Assembly: GCA_002205965.3 (NCBI GenBank) | Contig: NADL03000743.1 | Coordinates: 248,001 to 312,000, forward strand | Direction of reading: 5' to 3' | Length of the DNA: 64,000 bases | DNA from: Kappaphycus alvarezii | Lineage: Eukaryota; Rhodophyta; Florideophyceae; Gigartinales; Solieriaceae | In this document: positions 22,460-32,307 of the stretch, piece after piece | How the letters are laid out: every line of letters begins with the position of its first letter | How positions within the stretch are numbered: position 1 is the stretch's first letter | The notes under the pieces: model-generated | What the model was told of the DNA's origin: nothing | Seen by the model: the letters and a program-made list of their open reading frames with translations, nothing else | Databases searched by the model: none | Position numbers and translations under genes: made by a program

Positions 22460-25400
22460 ATCATGAAAATTACAACAAATATGACTAGAATTATTTACAT
22501 GCTCTCTCGGTTGGAGCTAATGTTTGAGGCAGATCTGAAGCCGAGTATGCGAAATCAATCTACTCGCATAAATGTCGCGAAGAGAGGGACGAAATACACA
22601 GGAACTCAAACAGTACCGCGTGTAAGAAGACTTACATGTACTGCACGGCCCGAGCCAGCGGGGCCGAAATACTCGACACTTTGTAGAAGCAGCCAGAGGC
22701 CTGTCCGTGGAACAGGACCTATTAACACACCTCGAACCTAGTTGGTTCCGCAATAATGGTATAGAAAACTCTTCTTGCTTGCTTTTCCCTTATGTTTGCA
22801 CGCAGGGCTGAAACCGAGAGTAATTCTAGTCGGCAGTGGTCGTCTGATGCTATATATAATAAAGGAGAGGGATCCGTAGATTTCATACGAGGAGCTGCTC
22901 CAAACGCCAGTTCAAATAGTGATGACACGTATGAAAGGTGGCGGCGACGGCATCTGCATACGACATTTGGAAGACATTTTTCTCACTCGATCCCTTCGGA
23001 AAGTATCTTCTTCTTAAGTACTGTCTTCAAGGTGCGCACCATACGCTCGGCGCTACCAAGGCGATACCATTTGAAATCGGCGCGTAGGCCAAGACTGTGA
23101 ACCAATTGACTCTATGTCGTTACATAAGATCGAGTTGGGCCTTAGCCAAGAATAATAAAGGGTTGTGCGAAATGTTTTTCTGTGGTATTTGCGGTGTCGG
23201 CTGCGATGTGCCAACATGTGAGATGCTCGATGAAGATGAACAAAGACCTCAGTGAGAGTAATTTTCATGGTTGTTCTATACGATGGCAGTGATTTTATCT
23301 TTTGAAATTCGTCGCAACTCTTCACGTAGTAGTGAAAATGTTGATGAAACTGCGGCCACTAGTATTTGTTGAGGACTAAATTCTTTGTTAATTCATTTTT
23401 ATAGTGCCCTGATTCGTCGTGGAAGGGTTGAAATACCAAAGCTATATCCTTGAAAGATGGGATGGCTCTGAGACCATTCGCTGTGTGTCTTAGAAGCTTT
23501 CTCTCCCGCAAAACGAAATTCTTGACCGAAAGATTGATTGAACGGAGATTTTTGTCACCCTACTCTTCTATATTTTTTCCCATAGGATATCTGCTTATGT
23601 CTAATAGAAACGGCCTTAACACCCCAAATCCTGTTTATCAGCGACTTCAAAAGCTGAGAAAATCTCTCCCTCATTTTAGTCATAGTCTAAGGGAGTCTGC
23701 TAGTCGTCAGGCACAACGCGTTACAAGTAATATGGGGCCCTACTGCTAGAACATAGCCGATAATTGACTTCTCAATCATGATAAACCAGGAATTAAATCC
23801 ATAGTGGTGGGTTTTTATGTAAGTTGTTCTTCTTGAATGCGAAGCGACGCATTTGGTGGTCTGTTATCGGCTTAAAAGGTTTAGAGGGCAGAAACAAAAT
23901 CCGAAAGTTGTGAAATACAAAGATTAAGGCCAATGTATCCCTTTCATAGTTGTAACACCTTCGTTCAACCTCATTCATTGTGCGGCTGGCAGAATACACC
24001 GGACTAAGCTTGACATATTCTTTCCTTTTTGCCAGCACGGTTCCTACGGTGACATTGGAAGCATCAGTCTCAACGATGATAGGTGCCTCAAAGTCCGTAA
24101 ATGCGGGGGTAGGGGGTAAAGTGGGCATTTTTTTGGAGATTCGAATGCATCCTCCATTTTTTTCGTCCAGAAAATGCCCTGTTACTTGATGTTGCGGCAT
24201 GCAGAGAAGCTGATATCACCGCTAAATCTATTAATTTTAGGAATTTTAGTGAAGAGGCGATGATTTATTGCCAAGCAAATGAAAACTCACAGCTAGGTCT
24301 TCTTTTCGGTATCAATGCGTCCTCTACGGCTTTTGTATTTGCTTGAACACATGAAAACGTTTCTTTGACGTCGCAGTGTTCGAATAGTTTGACAGAATGC
24401 CCCCATCATCGCACCTGGTGATCTTTAACTTCAATCATTCCTTTTGTATTGCTTCTAAGACTGCGAAAAAGTGCTTCAGGTGCTCCTTGATCGACGCTGA
24501 AAACAAAGAACTTCGTCCAAACATACTTGGGGGAAAGGAATGTCCTTCAAAATCCGATGCATAATTCGCTGAGACTTGCATAGTGCGATCATTAATCTAT
24601 AGGGAATTCGAACTTGAAACTGACGAAGACAAATATTAATTTATTTATTTCCTAAAAACCTCGCTTGTTCGGATTTCACAATAACCAGAAGAAATTTCGA
24701 GGATATGAAACTCCCTTCAAATTTTTTAAACTTTCTTGTACCTTTGGTAACGTCCAGCGACTAGCCTTTGTCTTTCTGTCCGGTAGGCGGTAATATAAAA
24801 AAAAAGAAGCGAGATCTTCCGTGCTTCTTAGTAATGAAATTGATTTATAAAAGACAGTGCAGAAGATGCTAATGTCTTAATGAAAGCGTCTAAAATTTTG
24901 TCGATATTTTGACTGACCGTCCGGTTGTGTCCAGAGGAAATCTGATTTGCTCGATGGCAGATGGGAGTCGGATCCTGCGATTCGAGTGAGTTAGTAGTCG
25001 GTACCGGCCGAAAAACTTGGTCGATTGTCTATGCAACCAGTCCCGTTTCGAGGAATGCTCCATTAATCTTTCTTCGCATCTCCTCGTCTAGGTAAGCCGT
25101 TCGTGACTTTAGAGAACCTCTCATTTAATATCGAACTTTTTTCTCATCGTCCTCGCTAACGGCGGCCAAAAAATGTTCCGTTAACTCGTGATATGTACTA
25201 CTGACAGGTTTTTCGGCACCTTCCCAGGTAGCTGGAAAATGTTCTTCTTCTGATGACTCGTAGGCCGGACCAAAATAGATATTGGAGTTTATAAAGTACT
25301 CGCAAGGTGTTCAAATTTCTTGTATACCCAGTATTTGCTTTTCTCCAATCTTCGAGCTGGGCTCCAAATGAGTTCTAATTTCTCCTAACCCTAACCCAAT

Positions 25401-25600
25401 TTGAAGAAGTACGTTCTGTGTTCAGAAATCCAATTGATGCGAAAAGAAGTGAGCGTCTAGAGGCCGATGATGAGGTAAAACGGGAAATTCTACATGAAAA
25501 GGCAGTTCATATTGACGGCTTTATCCCCGGTCGCTGTCGCAACATTAAGCAGAGAACCAAAGCACGATAAAATCTACCTATTTTAGTTGGATATCTTCCT
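22460..25600 (-). mobile_element. Ty3/Gypsy retrotransposon relic
   Basis: Fossil in minus orientation. RNase H is clear at 23,870-24,110 on the minus strand (IIVETDASNVTVGTVLAKR, then an ASRTMNEVE segment), with RT thumb remnants just upstream of it on the coding strand (about 24,120-24,180). Integrase core remnants follow at about 22,850-23,330, including an SAERMVRTLKTVL pattern. Order RT-RNase H-integrase is that of Ty3/Gypsy. The part above 24,300 is probably the remainder of pol and gag but is not assignable. Many breaks; no LTRs seen; old. Confidence 0.72.
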
Positions 25601-26777
25601 TTTGGAAATTTTCGGCGGTATAAAAGTTCGGCTCGATAGATCTGGAGGTAACATCAGAAAAGACCCCAAAATCCAATAATGCCCATACTTGCGTACCCGA
25701 CAGCTGTAGTTAGACGAGTACCAGCAAAATGCGACAAAGAAAAAAACTGTGACTCCAGGATCCGATTTCTTTCCAAGCACGCGACATATACCTTTTCAAG
25801 CAGAATCGGTATCTACACGGAAAATATAATCAAACATAAGACCTTAATTGGTTTTGAAAAGCTCTGAACCCCCGTATTATTTTCTTATATGCCCTTAGAT
25901 GCTTTTTGATTTCTTTCTTTCTTGAATTTCTTCTTCTCAACCTTTTCAGGGCTATTTTAACTTCAAAACTCATCTATGAGAATCAGAGGTGTTGAATAAA
26001 GGGGTTTAAGACATAGAAAGACGCACGAGATTGGGATTCCCCCACTTCATTATTGATTCGGATTTTCAGTAAATTTTCACCATCAGCAGTCCTTTTCGTG
26101 GCATTAACTATCTCCCACATAGCGATGTTGTTGTCATATTTTATTCCACCTTCGTCATTTCTCCCGCAATCATCTCTAACACACTCCCAATGTCATCAGC
26201 CATATGCAAAACATCAAGAATCAAGATATTACCAGATGTCACATGATACAACTACTGACCATAAAGTGAATCGATACCTCAAAATTCCTACCTACCGTTT
26301 TCCCTGTCTTACTAAAAGATTCCATTTTTACTTCTGATAGTGCATTCAATTACAACCACACACTTTATATATGTCCACTTGCGTTCCACCTCGGAATGAG
26401 TACAAATTCTTTCCTGAATATTTTCATATTTCAACCTCAACTTCCAAAAAAACCTAAGGACTTGCATTACCTCGTTTGAAACTATTTTTCCACTTTCAAC
26501 CTTTCAATTCTTCTAGGCTAAGGTAGGTACCGTATCGTAGATGAATCGAGTGTGGATTCGGTCGAGCGCATGACCGCCGCTTTCACACGTACGAAATGAC
26601 AAGATGGCAGGGGCTCCTCTCCTGCGCTCCGCTCCTGCGCTCCGCCCCTACCATCTTTTCGGTTTCATATAGATAAGGATGACTACACATAGAAGTAAGT
26701 AAGTGCGTAATATTACATAAAAGAACTTCAGGAACATAACTAGAGTGATGGCTTTTATTCAAACCAAAGAAACAAAA
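25601..26777. other. AT-rich intergenic region
   Basis: No gene recognised. Contains the hairpin at 26,601-26,657 described separately. A short CCTAACCCTAACCC word just to the left (near 25,385) is only two telomere-like units and is not meaningful. Confidence 0.4.
26601..26657. repeat. Inverted repeat enclosing a 13-bp direct repeat
   Basis: AAGATGGcAGGGGC (26,601-26,614) pairs with GCCCCTaCCATCTT (26,644-26,657). Between them CTCCTGCGCTCCG occurs twice. It lies about 120 bp downstream of the end of the minus-strand Myb/SANT-like gene, so a transcription-end role is conceivable, as is a small foldback element. Confidence 0.8.
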
Positions 26778-27775
26778 CTACTTTTGCAGAAAATCTCCCA
26801 AGAGTGGTTTCAACTTCTCGAACTCAAACTTCTGCCGCACTTCTCGCTCAGTACGAATCTAGAGTCGTTCCTTCTCTTGCTCCTCGCGATCCGCTACCAA
26901 CTTTTGCTTCTCGAATTCCAAGCGATTTAGATTAAGGGCAACCCGTGCTAAGTCTGCATCTCTAAATCCAATTCTAAATCGCTATATATCGCTTTTCATC
27001 GCCACTAGTTCCACCAACCTTCGAAATCCGTAGCGTTTTGACCTTTTGATCCCCTACACCACCATTTCCATCCGCTTTCGCGTTTGCATCGCTCGAGATG
27101 GTTTTGCGCTTTGCCGCCCTCCGATTCAACTCCTGCCAAACCCTTTCTATCTCATCGACCAGCGCTTTTGTTACTGATAGCTCCGCGCTCTTCTTTGCAT
27201 CCAAATCGCCCCGCGCCTCTTTCACCCCCATTAGAAGCTCATCAAGCCCCAACCTTTCCCCCTACTCCAGACATCAGCTGCTCCTTTTTATTCTTGCGAC
27301 CGAATAGTTCTTGAAGACGCTTGTAATGGTCCTGCATGATTTTCAATGTCACGCTCTGATGCAAAGATGGAATGACGTTCGCGTGCGTCTCCGCCATCGT
27401 GAATCGCGATCGCGTTTCCCCAACGAACGCGATGTGCGCCTTCGACGCCACAAAAACGCGCAAGATTGCAAAGTCGTCAGCAGGTGTGAAGCGCGAATGT
27501 CGACCTTTTTTCTCTAAGACATCTCCGCTATCGCTCGCACGGTTTTGATTGCTGCACCCAGCTGCAGGCCGGGGAGGGAAAGAACGAGGAGAAGAGGGGA
27601 GTGTATGATATGAAATAGGCTGGGTGGGAGCAGAGGCAGCCGGAGGTGAAAGGGAGTAAGTATTTGTCACAGGGATGTTGTTGGGGTTTTCCGTGGTAGT
27701 GGGATGGGTGTGCACCGAGAGGTACCCGCGAAAAATGGAGTCACTCGTCTTTGTTTGCTCACATTTATTTCTCAC
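26778..27775 (-). pseudogene. Myb/SANT-like domain protein with C-terminal coiled coil (disrupted)
   Basis: Likely DNA-binding protein of a multi-copy Myb/SANT-like family. The domain starts at RHSRFTPADDFAILRVFVAS and runs through a MAETHANVIPSLHQSV segment to MQDHYKRLQELFG (about 27,500-27,290). It is followed by the SGVGG and LDELLMG linker I associate with this family in oomycetes and red algae, then an Ala/Lys/Glu-rich helix. A C-terminal coiled coil (LEFEKQKLVADREEQEKERL, then KFEFEKLKPLLGDF) ends at the TAG at 26,778-26,780. The reading phase changes near 27,255 and 26,965 and an in-frame stop lies in the coiled coil, so this copy may be decayed rather than just mis-assembled. No convincing ATG is visible; the N-terminus is unclear. 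It could be a host regulator or derive from a transposon accessory gene. Confidence 0.6.
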
Positions 27776-28331
27776 GGGTCTTCATTACCTTGCCACATGT
27801 CAGCATTCTTTCTCACGACTACCGTACATTGCAGAATCCTGCAATTGAATTCCAGACTGTAATTTCACGTCAGAAAATTGAAATTTCATTTCCTGAATTC
27901 ACCCTGCGTAAACTCTAATAATCCAAAAATTCCCACCCCTACAGCCACAGTACGATACAGCCCTAGAACTGCAAAGAACGATTTCTCATGTTCTTGCTTT
28001 TGATGGAGTGGGAAATCACTTCATGCGATCTGCGCGAAGGTCATATGGTACGGTGTGCGCGCAATTTCCGGTGATTCAGCATGACAACATCAACGCAGGA
28101 GGGAGTCTCCGGCGCCGCAGACCGAAGTAGCATGGGGATCGCCAGTGGGAACGACGGTGATGAATCCGGGGAAGCCCTAGGCGGTAAGGACTTCTCAAAG
28201 GGACAGGGCGTTGCCAAGTGGGGGTCGGTCACGGGGGTTTCGCAAGCCAATGCCACTCGCCAGACTGGTCTTGCGCAAGAACGGCTGAGGCGAACCTCGC
28301 AATCGTCATTGCCGCAGCCTGGTCGCCTTCT
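27776..28331. other. Intergenic; no gene supported
   Basis: Frames at 28,041-28,260 on both strands overlap and show no domain. The AT-rich 27,780-28,020 part would be upstream of the Myb/SANT-like gene. Confidence 0.35.
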
Positions 28332-29160
28332 CTAAGCGCAGAATCCGCCCTGCACGCAGCGTGGTTCCGTTTCCTTGATGAAGCTGACGACGCCTTTGCC
28401 GTAGTTCTCCACCGGAAAGCAGCCTCTACCGGCTCCCCACAGGAACGCTTCAAACGTGGGTAGCTCTACAGCTCCCCACACAGAGCTGCCCAAGCCCTCA
28501 CTGCGCCAACCGCGCTCGGCAAATACAGATAAGCTCTGCCCCCTCCATCCCACTCCTTCCAACCCCGTATACTGAGTTGCAGAGGTGCCATGGCCCCGCC
28601 ATACAAATTCACCATTGCCCTGCCTGCATTAACGGTAACTCCACTGTTCCTCCCCTCCCCGACGCCATGGGCCACCATACAGCAACCAGCAAAACTGATG
28701 TGGGTGCAGTGCGTCTTCACAACCATATTCGCGATATCCTACACAACGAACTGACAAGTACGGCTGATTCCCGCACCGTATTTCGGGAGCAGGTCTTCGC
28801 CGCTGACCTCCACAGGAGCCCAGACGAGCATTGCGCCCTTGATCTCTTTGCGCGGTGGGACCGCGCAAGGAACTGACGTGATCATTGTCAGCTCACACTC
28901 CACGCCCTGTCGCAACCAGGCTGGTGGAGGTCCCTCAGCATTGCCCCGGGCCGAACGGCGGAAAAGTGATCACTACGAAATTCCATTCCATAGCAAGGGC
29001 ATTGAACTTCCACCCATCGCCATCGGCATGTACGGACAGATCGGGCATGCCGATCCTCAGGCTCTTGATGACCGTAGTGAGTTCCCAGCACACCCTTGGA
29101 GGAAGCACCTCTCGGAATCCCGGGATCTCAAGACACGTGTCTCAGCGCTTGTTTTATAGT
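28332..29160 (-). pseudogene. Unrecognised protein gene, phase-shifted several times
   Basis: Read on the minus strand, successive phases give protein-like sequence with few stops: an early segment with ELTTVIKSLRIGMPDLSVHA and EWNFVVITFPPFGPG, a middle segment CELTMITSVPCAVPPRKE and MLVWAPVEVSGEDLLPKYGAG, a Gly/Ala/Val-rich part (CCMVAHGVGEGRNSGVTVNA), and an end segment ENYGKGVVSFIKETEPRC stopping at 28,332. The pattern looks beta-rich and globular. I do not recognise the family. At least three phase changes and one in-frame stop are needed. It sits 3' of the DEAD-box gene on the same strand. Real gene versus pseudogene is undecided. Confidence 0.35.
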
Positions 29161-29312
29161 ACAAGTCTTCTATTGAATCCTCCTTACGTCTGGAAATGAA
29201 TTCCAGTCGCAATTCTACGAACCCAACCATCCCATCAGGCGGAATCTACTCCAATTCACCTAACGAGCTTGCTAGACACTGTACAATACACACCTTTCTT
29301 TATCGCCGTACT

Positions 29313-30608
29313 TTACATATAATCATCAATGTTACTCGGCAACTCGGGAATCCTCGTCGAATAGGACCGCTCAATGGCACCCAAAGCCCGTAATTCTGAA
29401 GAAGTAACAAACGTTATAGCAACCCCCGTGCGACCAAATCTGCCGCTTCGCCCAATTCGATGTAAGTAAGCTTCATGCTGGGGAGGCATGTCATAATTGA
29501 TTACAAGGCTCACTTGTTTCACATCAATTCCCCGCGACCACAAGTCTGTCGCAATAAGCACTCTTGACAATCCACCGCGATACGCCTCCAAAGTTTCGTC
29601 TCGTTCCTTTTGAGATTGTCCACTATGCATTGACGATACCGCAAATCCATTCCTCCGCATTCTCTTGGCGAGCCATTCTACCTTTGCCCGACTGTTGCAA
29701 AATATGACGGCTTGTGTGATTGTCAACGTCTCGTACAAGTCGCACAATGTCTCGAACTTCCACTCTTCCTGCTCCACATCTACATAGAATTGTTTTAACG
29801 ACTCGAGACTAAGCCCATCCTTCTTCACAAGAACCATCACTGGCTCACTCATAAAGCGCCGACTCATATCCACAACTTCGCGCGGCAAAGTGGCCGAGAC
29901 CAGGGCAACCTGAACATCCTCTGGCATATAGCGATAAATGTCATAAAGCTGCTCTTTGAACCCATGGCCCAACATCTGATCTGCTTCATCTACTATCAAC
30001 AAGCGAACCTGATCAAGCTCCAAAACGCCGCGTCGAATCATATCATACACTCTCCCCGGAGTGCCGCTTAGTACGTGCACTCCTCCGCCTTCCAGCTTAC
30101 GAATGTCCTTTCCGACGCTCCGCCCACCGACACACGCATGAACCTTGACCGGCATAAACTCGCCCAAAAGAGCAACAGTATCCGCCGTTTGTACTGCCAA
30201 CTCTCTTGTCGGAGACAGGACGACAACTTGCGTTCTCGAATTACTGGGTGAGACAACCTGCAATGCGACCACAGCTATCATGACGGTTTTTCCAGTTCCC
30301 GATTGAGCTTGCGCCACGACGTCCTTTCCACAAATCATTGGAACAATGCACCTTTGTTGAATTGGGGACGGGACACTGAAGCCCCCAGAATAAACGCCCC
30401 GCAGAAGCTCAGGTTTCAATTTCATCGAATCGAAAGTTGTGTGGATATCTAGCCGAGAGGTTGAGGAGAATGTTGCGGACTCTGCCTCTCGACCAGAACC
30501 ACGGGAAAGTTGAGAAAGACCGGGAGAACACGATCGTGCGGCATGTTGTGGCAAAGAGGTGCCTGATGCCGGTGAACCAGGACGAGGGGGAATTGAGGGG
30601 GACCGCAT
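29313..30608 (-). CDS. eIF4A-type DEAD-box RNA helicase
   Basis: ATP-dependent RNA helicase of the eIF4A/eIF4A-III group, acting in translation initiation or as exon-junction/ribosome-biogenesis factor. All motifs are intact and in order: Q motif ([12 protein letters not shown]), I (AQSGTGKT), Ia (PTRELA), GG, Ib (TPGR), II (DEAD), III (SAT), IV (VIFCNSR), V ([11 protein letters not shown]) and VI ([11 protein letters not shown]). The C-terminal [16 protein letters not shown] follows the family pattern (YSTQIDEMP... in human eIF4A-III). I chose the ATG at 30,608, giving 431 residues, slightly longer than the usual 400-411 because of a Ser/Pro-rich N-terminal extension of about 55 residues. 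No intron and no phase break in 1.3 kb, unlike most genes in this window. I cannot say which eIF4A paralogue it is. Confidence 0.95.
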   Translation of the reverse strand: MRSPSIPPRPGSPASGTSLPQHAARSCSPGLSQLSRGSGREAESATFSSTSRLDIHTTFDSMKLKPELLRGVYSGGFSVPSPIQQRCIVPMICGKDVVAQAQSGTGKTVMIAVVALQVVSPSNSRTQVVVLSPTRELAVQTADTVALLGEFMPVKVHACVGGRSVGKDIRKLEGGGVHVLSGTPGRVYDMIRRGVLELDQVRLLIVDEADQMLGHGFKEQLYDIYRYMPEDVQVALVSATLPREVVDMSRRFMSEPVMVLVKKDGLSLESLKQFYVDVEQEEWKFETLCDLYETLTITQAVIFCNSRAKVEWLAKRMRRNGFAVSSMHSGQSQKERDETLEAYRGGLSRVLIATDLWSRGIDVKQVSLVINYDMPPQHEAYLHRIGRSGRFGRTGVAITFVTSSELRALGAIERSYSTRIPELPSNIDDYM

Positions 30609-30668
30609 TTCCGAGGTGAGAGCAGTACGGGCGTCCAACGCAGTTACACAGATTACTCGGGGCAGCAA

Positions 30669-31339
30669 AAGTGCAGTTTATGCGACTCCTTGGTTGCGCT
30701 CATTTCCAGGATGGGACGGTGCAACGGCAGACAGGGGGCCGGTTAGAGTGTTCGACAATTAGCCAAGCAAATAAGCGAGATGGAATCCTCTGTATCCCGT
30801 AGCTCACACGAATTTAGATCCATCTTCGGGCTTTTGGATGATACATGTAACATCAATTAGACGAACATCTGTGAAGAATCCGATCGGCGGTGCTGTAAGC
30901 AACTCTTATAACGCTTTTAATTGGTGCACGGAAATGCTATTTAAAGAACTTCTTCAGCCTTCTGTAAATACTAAACGTGATGATACAGCACCGGCCGTTG
31001 CCGAAGACAAAATTTCAAGGTTGAAAACGTGTTCAGCAAAGTACAGCACAGTACTGTACACTGTAGTACATATTTGTACAGCAAAGTATGCAAAGTGCTG
31101 TACAGTGCACATGCAGTACAGTACAGTTTATTGAACCCTTTCACTTCCACGACTCTTGTCGCATACAGTACAGGACTGCACAGCCCCATAATTTTGGGAG
31201 ATGCTTTTAGAGGTTTCCAGACGCATTTCCCCAGAGGTGCGGTAGGTTAAGGGTGATAGGTGCACGGCACAGCACAGTACAAATACTACAATACTGTGCT
31301 ATGCCGTACAAGAAACGAAGGGAAGTTACACTTGGTCGC
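30669..31339. other. Intergenic with dense GTAC palindromes
   Basis: Between the DEAD-box gene and tRNA-Val. The stretch 31,035-31,140 is packed with overlapping TACAGTAC/GTACTGTAC words, as is 31,265-31,310. No gene recognised. Confidence 0.5.
31198..31229. repeat. Conserved 32-nt hairpin, copy A
   Basis: GAGATGC, an 18-nt loop, GCATTTC. The same architecture with the same spacing occurs at 39,834-39,865, and the flanks are also alike (a CAGCCCxATAAT stretch before, a GGTxxGxTAGGTT stretch after). Together the two copies span about 85 bp of similarity. Probably a small dispersed element. Confidence 0.75.
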
Positions 31340-31347
31340 AAAAAAAA
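31340..31347 (-). terminator. RNA polymerase III terminator of tRNA-Val
   Basis: Eight A on the + strand are a T8 run on the tRNA coding strand, 27 nt beyond the tRNA 3' end, the usual Pol III stop signal. Confidence 0.8.
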
Positions 31348-31374
31348 CGAAAGGTCGAAAGGTTCATCCTCTCT

Positions 31375-31447
31375 TACCGCATCCAAGGTTCGAACTTGGG
31401 ACCTATGGCGTGTAAGACCATTGCTCTAACCACTGAGCTAATACGGC
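31375..31447 (-). tRNA. tRNA-Val (anticodon UAC)
   Basis: A complete 73-nt cloverleaf on the minus strand. The acceptor stem GCCGTAT pairs with ATGCGGT, allowing G-U pairs, and the discriminator is A at 31,375. D arm GCTC...GAGC; anticodon stem ATGGT/GCCAT with loop CTTACAC; T arm CCAAG-TTCGAAC-CTTGG. The loop puts UAC (complement of 31,412-31,414) at positions 34-36, reading GUA valine. No intron and no encoded CCA, as expected for a nuclear tRNA. Internal A box (TTAGCTCAGTGGTTAGAG) and B box (GTTCGAACC) are present, and a T8 terminator follows. Confidence 0.96.
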
Positions 31448-31764
31448 CTGCTGAAATGCCCTTATCACCAGCTTTTTATAGGAAGTTCAGAGATAGCCGT
31501 AAAGCGCGGATCGCGTCCAAGTGTCACTCGACAGTTGGCGTTATCCGCCGCCGTATCTACCAGCGACTGAGTTGCACCCTCTGGTCATCCATCGCTGAGG
31601 CTATCCTGTCGCGAGCCCCGATGCGCATGGACGACGAAGTAAACCCGGTTAGATCTTAACCGTATAGTTAGGACGTGCGCAGTCACCAGTAGATACTGAA
31701 CGCATTAAACTTTTTTCGCTGGATTCTGCAGCGGACACCCGTTTTACTGATGCCATAAAGTTAC
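31448..31764. other. Spacer between tRNA-Val and the LINE
   Basis: About 320 bp with no recognised gene or repeat; the left flank of the inverted LINE arm. Confidence 0.5.
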
Positions 31765-32241
31765 GCCAGGCAGCGGCGCCGCGTGCCGCATGGGGCGCGA
31801 GGCAGTGTAGTGAGGCGGCCGGTGAGGACGTCGTCACCTGGAGGTCCTTGAATGAGAATTTCATTTGGGCTAGAATGCGGTAGAACCGCGGCAGGGTCGG
31901 TTCGGGATGTAGACGTAGGTCCACTGCCCGAAATGCGGAAGGAGGACGTGGGACGGCATAGCGAGACCGACGTCAGCCGCCGCAGCAAGGAGGGCCTTTT
32001 GCGCTTGGTCATATGAGCGGAACGCACGGCTGGGGTCAACGGATGGGAAATGCCAATGGAGATGACATTTTTCGGGGGGGTGGGAAGGAGGCCAGTGCGT
32101 GGGCACAGATTCTGAATGGGCCCGACGGAAGAGACTAGGCGTCGGGCCTCGGAACGGCGGGGGTCGGTGCGGAGGGTAGGGTCGGCCATGATTATCTCCG
32201 CTTCTGCCAGGGTAACCAACCCGCCGCTTACCCTGGCAGAA
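31765..32241 (-). repeat. Inverted copy of the LINE 5' end (left palindrome arm)
   Basis: This stretch is the reverse complement of about 32,256-32,732, the start of the LINE on the + strand. It includes the ATG and the first about 140 codons in opposite orientation, then stops abruptly at 31,765 in unrelated sequence. The arms look identical except for four C/G-run lengths (5 vs 4, 7 vs 6, 3 vs 4 and 3 vs 4). A LINE normally loses its 5' end, not its 3' end, so an isolated inverted 5' piece is odd. It may be a genuine head-to-head duplication or a fold-back assembly artefact. Confidence 0.92.
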
Positions 32242-32295
32242 CCAAGGTAAGCGGCTTCTGCCAGGGTAACCAACCCGCCGCTTACCCTGGCAGAA
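32202..32295. repeat. Twin 40-bp hairpins at the palindrome centre
   Basis: TTCTGCCAGGGTAA and its reverse complement TTACCCTGGCAGAA flank a 12-nt loop (CCAACCCGCCGC). The whole hairpin occurs twice in direct orientation (32,202-32,241 and 32,256-32,295), separated by 14 nt. The loops have the same orientation, so the centre of the large palindrome is not itself palindromic in these 12-nt segments. Confidence 0.9.
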
Positions 32296-32307
32296 GCGGA
32301 GATAATC

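Noticed and set aside
25383-25396. Interstitial telomere-like CCTAACCCTAACCC, and a similar word near 14,420
   Set aside because: Only two units each; expected by chance in 64 kb and not flanked by further repeats.
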